NCBI GenBank assembly: GCA_041686375.1
Contig: JAWLEB010000005.1
Coordinates: 56,271-120,270 of the forward strand
DNA length: 64,000 nucleotides
Reading direction: 5' to 3'
Origin: JAGXLC01 sp041686375
GTDB taxonomy: Bacteria; Bacteroidota; Bacteroidia; Bacteroidales; UBA12077
Numbering within the stretch: position 1 is the stretch's first letter; every line of letters starts with the position of its first letter. The position numbers were made by a program, and so were the translations under genes. The notes beneath the pieces are model-generated. The model had not been told where the DNA came from, did no database searches, and saw nothing but the letters and a program-made list of their open reading frames with translations. Positions 24,434 through 32,129 of the stretch are shown here, in pieces.

Positions 24434-26860
24434 TTATTCGTATCTTAATGAATATGCAGGATTTTTTCTTGCCGCTTTTATTGTTTGGAAGCTAATGGTT
24501 ATGAATGCAATCGATATAATTATAACTAACGTAAATATAAAGTCCGCAGGATTTAAAACGATTCGATATGGATAATTATTCAGCCAGTTGTGCAAAAAGT
24601 AATAAGCCAATGGATAGGATATTATTATGGCAATAACCGTTAATTTGACTGTTTCGTTTGCGATGAGCATAACGACTCTTGATACCGATGCACCCATAGC
24701 TTTCCTTATTCCGATTTCTTTGGTTCGTTGTTCTGCTGTATATGATGTAAGACCAAATAGGCCAAGAGAGGCAATCAATATAGTGAGAATAGCAAACCCA
24801 ACCGATAGCATAGAAGTTCTTTGTTCTTCTTCATATAGAGAGGCGTATTCATTGTCCATGAAAAAATACAGCATGGGATCATTATTGGAGAATTCTTCCC
24901 ATGTTTTTTTTATCTCCTTCATTGTCTGGGGTATATTGTCAGCGTCCAGTTTTATGGAGAAATAACCCCATTGAGTATCTTCTGGTTTGGGTACAATAAT
25001 GTATGGACTTATAGACTTATGTAATGATTTTATGTGAAAATCACTCACTATACCTACTATTTTCAGAGGTGTTAATTCTTCAGCGCTATTATGCGCACTC
25101 ATAATACTTTCATTGAAAGGATCTTTAATAGGATAGTCTTTAATTGCCGTTTCATTGACCACACAAACATTTTTATCGGAAGAATTTTCTTTGCTGAAAA
25201 ATCTACCTTGGGCCAATTGTATACCATATACCTCCATAAAATCTTCATCGGCATAATTGGTTTCAAAGACATAAGTCTCCTCCTTTGGTTGACTCTGTAT
25301 TTGATAGGCGTTATTGTTATTGGTATGGCCGGGCACCATTGTTGAGTGCGTCGACTGTATAACTCCTGGTATTGTATTTATTTCATTCTTAAAGGTTTCA
25401 ATTTTATTACCTATGGCACTTATCCGTCTTAATACCAATAACCGCTCTTTATCAAATCCCAGGTCTTTGCTGAGCATATAATTAGTTTGTTTTGATATGA
25501 CTATGGTTGCAAGAATTAAGGCTGCGGATATGATAAATTGAGATACAACAAGTGTGCTGCGTATTTTTTTGTTTTTCGTACCCGATTTTAGTTCTCCACT
25601 CAAGACGCTTGTTGGTTTGAAAGAGGATAAGTAAAAAGCCGGATAACTGCCAGCAAGAAGTCCGATAACCAATGCAGTTATAACTAATGCAGGTATGAAA
25701 TGCCAGTCTTCCAAGTAATTTAAGGTAAGTTCAGTTTTAATAAGGTTGTTAAAATACGGAAGCACTAAATTTACCAGTATCATTGCTATGATAACAGCAA
25801 TAAGACTCATAATAAGTGATTCCACCATAAATTGTTTTATCAGCATTTTCTTTGAAGAACCCACTACTTTTCTTAGTCCAACTTCTTTCGCACGTGTTGA
25901 AGCTCTTGCCGTGGAAAGGTTCATGTAATTAATAGCAGCGATAACGATTAGGAAAAAGCAAATTACAGAAAATATGTAAATGTATTTTTTATCATTTGGA
26001 GTTTTCATATCACTGTCAATAGACGGATTCAGGTGTATATCAAGTAAAGGCTGAAGCTGATATGCGTACCGGTTCCCTTTTTCTATAAATTCATCAAATG
26101 AAATGCCCATAAATTCCTGTAATATAGGCCCTGCATTTTCTTTTACGAGTTCCGGGATTTTTTCTTCAACATTTTCCTTTGAGGTATTAGGGGAGAGGAG
26201 CAAGTAAGTAGCCAGGTTGTTGCTTAACCAGTTTCCTTGCCCTGCTCTTTCTGAAGAAATAAAGGATCCGACCATATTACATTCAAAGTGGGATGTTTTA
26301 GGCATATCTTTCATTATGCCTGTTACTTCATGATATTCTTCGTAAGTTCCTATTTTTATTGTTTTGCCTATTGCAGGTTCATCACCAAATATTTTTTGTG
26401 CTGTGCTTTCTGAAACTACTACCGTATGGGGCTTGGCTAATGCTGTTTTCGGGTTTCCTTTTATTAAAGGGGCTGTAAAAACGTTGAAGAAGGTTGAATC
26501 TGCTTGCAGAAAGGCACTTTCCACGAAACTTTTATCTTCATATTTAACTACTGTCTCGTCCCAGATATCAATCCTCGCTGCTTCTTCTATTTCCGGAAAT
26601 TTTTCCTTTAGTGTAAATGCCATCGGGCTTGGAGTCCAGGCACCCAGAATTTCCTGGTTATTTATTTTTCCATCCAGGAATACCCTGTATATCCTGTCTT
26701 GATTCTCATGATGCTTGTCATAACTGAGTTCACTAAAAATGTAGATAGCTATGAGCATACTACTGGCAATACCTATAGCCAGTCCAAAGATATTAATTAG
26801 CACATAGCCCTTTTGTCTGCTGATATTTCGCAGTGCTGTTTTAATATAGTTTCTAAACAT
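24434..26860 (-). CDS. MacB/FtsX-type ABC permease, double-domain (808 aa)
   Basis: A large permease with two MacB_PCD/FtsX units in one chain. Helix 1 follows MFRNYIKTALRNISRQKGYVLINIFGLAIG, a motif (ALRNISRxKGY) typical of the Bacteroidota family. A first periplasmic domain leads to three helices around residues 290-430, with ARASTRAKEVGLRKVVGSSK as coupling helix. The second unit ends with EQRTKEIGIRKAMGAS and two final helices. Relatives often lie in tandem with an ATPase and act in antimicrobial-peptide or lipid export, but here it stands alone. The ATPase may be borrowed, perhaps the one at 22264-22959. Substrate unknown. Confidence 0.88.
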   Translation of the reverse strand: MFRNYIKTALRNISRQKGYVLINIFGLAIGIASSMLIAIYIFSELSYDKHHENQDRIYRVFLDGKINNQEILGAWTPSPMAFTLKEKFPEIEEAARIDIWDETVVKYEDKSFVESAFLQADSTFFNVFTAPLIKGNPKTALAKPHTVVVSESTAQKIFGDEPAIGKTIKIGTYEEYHEVTGIMKDMPKTSHFECNMVGSFISSERAGQGNWLSNNLATYLLLSPNTSKENVEEKIPELVKENAGPILQEFMGISFDEFIEKGNRYAYQLQPLLDIHLNPSIDSDMKTPNDKKYIYIFSVICFFLIVIAAINYMNLSTARASTRAKEVGLRKVVGSSKKMLIKQFMVESLIMSLIAVIIAMILVNLVLPYFNNLIKTELTLNYLEDWHFIPALVITALVIGLLAGSYPAFYLSSFKPTSVLSGELKSGTKNKKIRSTLVVSQFIISAALILATIVISKQTNYMLSKDLGFDKERLLVLRRISAIGNKIETFKNEINTIPGVIQSTHSTMVPGHTNNNNAYQIQSQPKEETYVFETNYADEDFMEVYGIQLAQGRFFSKENSSDKNVCVVNETAIKDYPIKDPFNESIMSAHNSAEELTPLKIVGIVSDFHIKSLHKSISPYIIVPKPEDTQWGYFSIKLDADNIPQTMKEIKKTWEEFSNNDPMLYFFMDNEYASLYEEEQRTSMLSVGFAILTILIASLGLFGLTSYTAEQRTKEIGIRKAMGASVSRVVMLIANETVKLTVIAIIISYPLAYYFLHNWLNNYPYRIVLNPADFIFTLVIIISIAFITISFQTIKAARKNPAYSLRYE

Positions 26861-27050
26861 GATGGTCTAAGTTTTATGAGTATGACGCTGAGGACTACCA
26901 TCAAGTTACAATGGGAGATAAACTTTTTTTGTTTGACTGATAGGTTTATGGATTCAAATGTTTTTCTTTTTTCAACTTTTTAGTGATTTTTGTGTAAATT
27001 TATCTGACCATGATTGTATATTTTATTTTTTTAGAATAAACAAAATATTT

Positions 27051-27896
27051 ATGAAGTATATAGGAGCTCATGTAAGTGCTGCAGGTGGGGTAGAGAATGC
27101 CCCGGTCAATGCAAATAAAATCGGCGCAAGTGGTTTCGCGTTATTTACCAAAAATCAAAGGAGATGGACTGCCAAGCCTCTCACGGAGGATAATATTCAA
27201 AAATTTAAAGAGAATTGCCGGAAATATGATTTTCACAAGGGACAGATACTGCCACACGATAGTTATCTGATTAATTTAGGACACCCGGAAAAAGAGAAAC
27301 TGGAAAAATCAAGAAACGCGTTTCTCGATGAGATGCAGCGATGTGAGCAGCTTGAAATTGACCGACTGAATTTTCATCCCGGCAGTCATCTGAGAAAAAT
27401 TTCAGAGAAAGATTGTATGAAAAACATTGCTGAGTCTGTTAATATTGCCCTGGATAAGACGCAAAATGTAATTGCTGTTCTTGAAAACACTGCCGGACAA
27501 GGCTCTGATCTTGGCTATAGCTTTGAGCAGTTGCGGTATATAATGGATTTGATTGACGACAAGAGTAGAGTAGGGGTTTGTATTGATACAGCACACGGAT
27601 ATTCAGCAGGTTATGATTTTACTACTGTTGCCGGATATGAACGTACATGGAAGGATTTTGAAGATATTATCGGGATTGAATATCTGATGGGAATGCATCT
27701 TAACGATTCTAAAAAGGATTTTAAAAGTAAAGTGGACAGACATGCCAGTCTTGGCGAAGGCACTATTGGAAAAGAAGCATTCCGGATGTTAATGCAGGAT
27801 GAGAGCCTGGATGGTATTCCATTTATCCTTGAAACTCCGAATCCTGCTATATGGCCGGAGGAGATAAAAATGTTACAAGATTTTGTTAATTCTTAA
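27051..27896 (+). CDS. nfo: Endonuclease IV (AP endonuclease)
   Basis: Repairs abasic sites and 3'-blocked ends in DNA by Zn-dependent cleavage 5' to the lesion. I start at ATG 27051 (MKYIGAHVSAAGG, the conserved N-terminus); the longer frame from 26958 adds 31 unrelated residues. The tri-zinc ligands are visible in NFHPGSH, VLENTAGQG (Glu), CIDTAHGYSAGYD (Asp and His), MGMHLNDSK (His), VDRHASLGEG (Asp, His) and FILETPNP (Glu). The 281-residue length is normal. The SUI1 gene follows 10 bases later, so the two may be co-transcribed. Confidence 0.95.
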   Translation: MKYIGAHVSAAGGVENAPVNANKIGASGFALFTKNQRRWTAKPLTEDNIQKFKENCRKYDFHKGQILPHDSYLINLGHPEKEKLEKSRNAFLDEMQRCEQLEIDRLNFHPGSHLRKISEKDCMKNIAESVNIALDKTQNVIAVLENTAGQGSDLGYSFEQLRYIMDLIDDKSRVGVCIDTAHGYSAGYDFTTVAGYERTWKDFEDIIGIEYLMGMHLNDSKKDFKSKVDRHASLGEGTIGKEAFRMLMQDESLDGIPFILETPNPAIWPEEIKMLQDFVNS

Positions 27897-27906
27897 TACA
27901 GATATT

Positions 27907-28257
27907 ATGTCACAAAAGAAGAAGAAAGGAAAGTCCGGTATCGTTTATTCTACCGACCCGAATTTTGATTATCCGGATAATGAAGAAGAGGCAGCAGAGA
28001 CGTTACCCCCACAGCAACAAGATCTGAGAGTTTGGATCGACCGGAAAGGAAGGAAGGGGAAAGAGGTTACCTTTATAACGGGTTTTGTTGGTAGAGAAGA
28101 AGATCTGAAAGACCTTGGAAAATCTTTGAAAACAAAATTAGGTGTAGGAGGCTCTGTAAAAGAAGGAGAGCTGCTTATTCAAGGTAGCTTCAGGGATGAG
28201 ATATGTGATTTCCTCCAGAATAAAGGTTATAAAGTGAAAAAGTCAGGAGGGAAATAA
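27907..28257 (+). CDS. SUI1-family translation factor (YciH-like)
   Basis: Bacterial homologue of eukaryotic initiation factor eIF1. The start is ATG 27907 (MSQKKKKGK); a start at 27883 would overlap nfo. The 116 residues have a basic, flexible N-terminus (about 1-45) and a SUI1 domain (about 48-112). Its core is RKGRKGKEVTFITGF, followed by DLGKSLKTKLGVGGSVKEGELLIQG with the conserved Gly-Val-Gly-Gly and Gln-Gly. The E. coli homologue can influence initiation fidelity in vitro, but its physiological role is uncertain. It lies 10 bases after nfo. Confidence 0.9.
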   Translation: MSQKKKKGKSGIVYSTDPNFDYPDNEEEAAETLPPQQQDLRVWIDRKGRKGKEVTFITGFVGREEDLKDLGKSLKTKLGVGGSVKEGELLIQGSFRDEICDFLQNKGYKVKKSGGK

Positions 28258-28647
28258 TTTGTAATTGTGCATAGGTTTTATTTTAATATTTACTGAAGAT
28301 TCTTACTTATGGTATAAAGTGAAGGTTATGTGCAAGATACCTGATTCCGGTTTCTTTATGGACAATACCCGATCTTTGCCTTCGGTAGTAAGCGAGGTAT
28401 AAGAAGGTAGAATTATGAATCGGCTATATATGAAATAATAAGGAGAATAGAGTAGCTTATATCAATTTTTTTATTGAATTGCATCTTTATACGTATTTTT
28501 AGCTCAATGTTAGATCTTGACTTTTGGTTTATTTACGATATTCGTTTACTTGTGCTTTACATATATTTTTTCAGAAAAAATCCGGTGTTTTTAGATTAGA
28601 TAGCTTAATTATCTGATAGTCTTGTTTATTTATTATGTATTTTATGG
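28258..28647. other. Intergenic region, no gene seen
   Basis: Nearly 400 bases without a reading frame above background or an RNA that I recognise. The 3' edge carries the helicase promoter. No clear terminator hairpin for the nfo-SUI1 pair was found. Confidence 0.4.
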
Positions 28648-28676
28648 TTTGAAATCTAAAAAAAGTTCTACCTTTG
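28648..28676 (+). promoter_or_regulatory. Bacteroidota-type promoter of the DEAD-box helicase gene
   Basis: TTTG at 28648-28651, a 17-base spacer, then TACCTTTG at 28669-28676, matching the -33 TTTG and -7 TAnnTTTG elements. The ATG is 35 bases downstream, predicting a short leader. Confidence 0.75.
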
Positions 28677-28710
28677 CGCCCTTATTTAATATTTAACAAG
28701 AGGAAATTTA

Positions 28711-30363
28711 ATGTATTCATTTAGTGATATTGGTTTGAGGGGAGAGATTCTTGATGCAATCAGTGAGATGGGATTTACAGAACCAACGCCAATACAAAAA
28801 CAAACCATCCCTCATCTTTTAACAGACCAGAGTGATTTTATAGGTTTAGCACAAACAGGCACAGGTAAAACAGCGGCTTTTGGTTTACCTATTGTTCAAC
28901 AAGTTGATCTTAACGATTCATCCATACAGTCATTAATTCTTTGTCCGACACGGGAGTTATGTCTTCAGATAACCAATGAATTTAAAAATTATTCAAAATA
29001 TTACGGAAAAATTGGTGTCGTTCCTGTCTACGGTGGAGCAAGCGTTACAGATCAAATACAGGCATTAAAGTCACGTGCTCATATTGTAGTAGGTACCCCC
29101 GGAAGGGTACTTGATCTTTTAAAAAGAAAAAAACTTGACTTTACCAAGATTAAAACACTTGTGCTTGATGAAGCGGATGAAATGTTGTCGATGGGCTTTA
29201 AGGAGGATATGGACGCCATTTTGGCAAAAACTTCATCGAATAAAAGGGTGTTGTTATTTTCAGCCACCATGCCTAAAGCCATAGCTGAAATAGCCAAAAA
29301 GTACATGCAAGAGCCTAAGGAAGTTGCGGTTAACAAGAAAAACGTTGCTGCGGATAATGTGGAGCATCATCGTTATATGATTCAGTCGAAGAATAGATTT
29401 TCTGCGTTGAAGAGGATTATTGATATTAATCCGCAGATATATACGATTGTTTTTTGTCGAACGCGCCGTGAAACCAAGGAAGTTGCTGATAAATTAATGC
29501 AGGAGGGATATAATGCAGATGCGTTACATGGGGATTTATCACAGGCTCAGCGTGATACCATCATGCGTAAATTCAGGCTTAACCACCTGAATATCCTTAT
29601 AGCTACTGATGTGGCTGCACGGGGAATTGATGTTGAGTATCTTACACATATTATTAATTACAACTTACCAGATGACCCTGAGGTGTATATTCACCGGACG
29701 GGAAGAACAGGAAGGGCAGGACGTAAAGGCATTGCTGTCACTTTTCATCATTCCAAAGAACAGAGAAAGATGATGGAAATCGAGCGTATACTGGGAAAAC
29801 CCATAGAGCGGAAACTGGTTCCTTCTGGTAAAGAGATATGTGAAAAACAGCTTTTTAACAGGGTGAATAGTCTGGAGGAATATATAGACACGGAAAATGC
29901 ACAGATTGATGAATATTTACCTCATATTTACAAGAAGCTTTCATGGCTTAGTAAGGAAGATTTGATAAAAAGATTTGTTAGTATGGAGTTTACCAGATTG
30001 CTTGAGAGTTATAAAGACGCACCGGATATTAATCTTTCAGAAAGAGAAAGGACAAGTCAAGGGGATGAGAAAAGTAGGGGAGGAAAGTCATTCACCCGAT
30101 TTTTTCTGAACTTTGGTAGCGACCAGGGAGTTGCTAAGAAAGATATGCTGGGTATTGTTAATCGTTTTATCCCAAAGAAAAAGCTTGAAATTGGGCAGAT
30201 AGAAATTTTGAATTCATTTTCTTTTGTCGAAATTGATTCTGATTACAAGGATATGTTTAAGCAGGCTTTCCAGAATAAATCATTCAAAGGCAAAAAAATT
30301 AATGTTGAGGTTGCCAAAAATAAAGAAAAACCGAAGCGAAGAAGAACGAAAAGAAGAAAATAG
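28711..30363 (+). CDS. DEAD-box ATP-dependent RNA helicase
   Basis: A 550-residue RNA helicase of the DeaD/CshA/DbpA type. Motifs: Q-motif PTPIQKQT (26-33), motif I AQTGTGKT (47-54), PTREL, motif II DEAD in VLDEADEML (about 152-160), SAT in LFSATMPK, and motifs V and VI as ATDVAARGID and HRTGRTGRAGRKG. The C-terminal region (about 455-535) fits the DbpA-type RNA-binding domain, preceded by a Ser/Arg/Gly-rich linker. The chain ends in a basic tail KPKRRRTKRRK that could hold RNA non-specifically. Likely roles are ribosome assembly and RNA turnover. It has its own promoter and terminator. Confidence 0.95.
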   Translation: MYSFSDIGLRGEILDAISEMGFTEPTPIQKQTIPHLLTDQSDFIGLAQTGTGKTAAFGLPIVQQVDLNDSSIQSLILCPTRELCLQITNEFKNYSKYYGKIGVVPVYGGASVTDQIQALKSRAHIVVGTPGRVLDLLKRKKLDFTKIKTLVLDEADEMLSMGFKEDMDAILAKTSSNKRVLLFSATMPKAIAEIAKKYMQEPKEVAVNKKNVAADNVEHHRYMIQSKNRFSALKRIIDINPQIYTIVFCRTRRETKEVADKLMQEGYNADALHGDLSQAQRDTIMRKFRLNHLNILIATDVAARGIDVEYLTHIINYNLPDDPEVYIHRTGRTGRAGRKGIAVTFHHSKEQRKMMEIERILGKPIERKLVPSGKEICEKQLFNRVNSLEEYIDTENAQIDEYLPHIYKKLSWLSKEDLIKRFVSMEFTRLLESYKDAPDINLSERERTSQGDEKSRGGKSFTRFFLNFGSDQGVAKKDMLGIVNRFIPKKKLEIGQIEILNSFSFVEIDSDYKDMFKQAFQNKSFKGKKINVEVAKNKEKPKRRRTKRRK

Positions 30364-30371
30364 ATAAGTTT

Positions 30372-30398
30372 AAAAGCCCGAATAAGCGGGCTTTTTTT
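30372..30398 (+). terminator. Rho-independent terminator of the helicase gene
   Basis: AAAAGCCCG pairs with CGGGCTTTT across AATAAG, followed by further T residues, 9 bases after the stop. Confidence 0.9.
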
Positions 30399-30544
30399 GT
30401 GGTGTGGATATTATGTTGCTAACATACTTCAGAAAATGTGTGAAATTATGCGTTGTTCCTAAAAATGAAGCATTGATCTATCCTCTTGCGCATTAAAACC
30501 TACTGAACATTCCGTAAACCTGATATCGAAAATCAAACGTCACT

Positions 30545-30955
30545 TCAACTTAAAAATTTATGGCTTACATCATGCTCTGGCATAAAACAGGATTGCCTTT
30601 GTCCAAACCAACGGTATCTGTTTTGGGCAATGAGATTATATACCCAATTCCTTATAAAGGGTGGAACAATGATAAAAGTATACAAGAGAGGCCAGGGCCA
30701 TTTTAACTTTCTGGCAATTCTAAGGGCGGCAGTTGATCGCGTATACATGTTTTCATTTTCTATTAAGACAATGGATTCGGGAATTTTTGAGGAATCCCAC
30801 TCGATAGAAGACAAAGACTTTGTAAACGATGATTGTCCGGAAGTAAACAAAAACCTGTCGTTTTTTTCTTTTTTCAAGATAAAAACCACGGATTTACTGC
30901 ATAAATTACAATAGCCGTCAAATACTATTATGCTTTTGTTGTATTTTTTTTGCAT
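30545..30955 (-). CDS. DCC-family (DUF393) thiol-disulfide oxidoreductase-like protein
   Basis: A 136-residue protein named for its DxxCxxC motif, here FDGYCNLCSKSV near the N-terminus, set in a thioredoxin-like fold. I use ATG 30955 (MQKKYNKS); 12 upstream in-frame residues look like leader noise. A later conserved segment is STAALRIARKLKWPWPLL, followed by RNWVYNLIAQNRYRWFG and a final Cys in SCFMPE, all typical of this family. No signal peptide is present, so it is probably cytosolic. Its redox partner and substrate are unknown. It is flanked by a convergent helicase and an unrelated isomerase gene. Confidence 0.85.
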   Translation of the reverse strand: MQKKYNKSIIVFDGYCNLCSKSVVFILKKEKNDRFLFTSGQSSFTKSLSSIEWDSSKIPESIVLIENENMYTRSTAALRIARKLKWPWPLLYTFIIVPPFIRNWVYNLIAQNRYRWFGQRQSCFMPEHDVSHKFLS

Positions 30956-31075
30956 AATTAAATATTTCCGCTTCTTTCCATTTACAAACACTTAAACCGA
31001 ATTTATGAAATAACTTTGAATCCGGAAGATTAATGTCTATATGGTAGACAATAAATGGGAGTATATTGTTTTTAC

Positions 31076-32071
31076 CTACTTGTTTTCTTCCTGAATGTAA
31101 ACTTCAAGCAGTTTACAGTCGGGTTGTGGTTTAATCTTTAAATGATCTATGGATGCCGGAATGAGTATTGTCTCTCCTTTCTCAATGGTTTCCATTTCTC
31201 CTTCATGATATTCAATTTCAGCCTTTCCATCCATGCACATGTAGATTAAGAAGGAGTCCAGTTTGATTAATTCCTTTTCGGTTATTTTATCTAATTGTAA
31301 AATATTTGTAGTAAAGTAATCGCATTTTACAATATTGGATGTCTTGTTCTTTTTCAATTCATATTCTGTACGGTAACTATCATAATAGTTGTAATCGATA
31401 GCATCTATGGCAAGCTCTGTATGCAGCTCTCTTGGTTTACCATCCTGATCTTTTCTGTTCCAGTCGAATATGCGGTAAGTTACATCTGAAGTTTGCTGAA
31501 TTTCAGCCAGGAGTATTCCCGCACCTATTGCATGTATTCTTCCGGAAGGGAGGAAAAAGACATCACCGGTCTTGACTTTTTCTTTGTTCAGGATGTCAGG
31601 CAGCGTATTGTTTTTTAGGTTTTCCAGGTATTCTGCTTTAGTTATTTCCCTGTTAAAGCCCGAGATTAGTTCGCCATTGTCTTCAGCTTCAATAATATAC
31701 CACATTTCAGTTTTTCCGTATGCATTATGTCGTTTCTTTGCCAGCTCATCATCAGGGTGAACTTGTATGGAGAGGACATCATCCGCATCAATGAATTTTA
31801 TGAGGAGAGGGAACTCAATTCCGTATTTTTCATAATTTTTTTCACCCACCAGGTCGGCCATGTAAACTTCTAACAGCTCCTGGAGGTTGTTACCGGCAAG
31901 AAAACCATTGGAAACAACAGATATATTATCCTGTACTGCTGAAATTTCCCAGCTTTCGCCAATTTTTTTGTCTGCAGGGATATCTTTGTTAAGCACTGAT
32001 TTTAATCGTTGGTCTCCCCATATTTTCTCCTTGTAGATGGGCTTAAATTTTAATGGATATAATTCTTGCAT
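31076..32071 (-). CDS. manA: Mannose-6-phosphate isomerase, class I
   Basis: Zn-dependent enzyme that interconverts mannose 6-phosphate and fructose 6-phosphate, feeding GDP-mannose and surface polysaccharide synthesis. The 331 residues form a cupin fold. Metal and catalytic motifs: SIQVHPDDELA, then KTEMWYII (Glu), and SGRIHAIGAGILLAEIQQ, with RIFDWNR just behind. The length matches the short bacterial type I proteins. Nothing nearby concerns sugars, so it is probably transcribed on its own. Confidence 0.93.
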   Translation of the reverse strand: MQELYPLKFKPIYKEKIWGDQRLKSVLNKDIPADKKIGESWEISAVQDNISVVSNGFLAGNNLQELLEVYMADLVGEKNYEKYGIEFPLLIKFIDADDVLSIQVHPDDELAKKRHNAYGKTEMWYIIEAEDNGELISGFNREITKAEYLENLKNNTLPDILNKEKVKTGDVFFLPSGRIHAIGAGILLAEIQQTSDVTYRIFDWNRKDQDGKPRELHTELAIDAIDYNYYDSYRTEYELKKNKTSNIVKCDYFTTNILQLDKITEKELIKLDSFLIYMCMDGKAEIEYHEGEMETIEKGETILIPASIDHLKIKPQPDCKLLEVYIQEENK

Positions 32072-32129
32072 AATTTTTATTTTTTACTATAGCATTTACC
32101 ATTAGCAGATTCCCCTTATGTTTATATGA

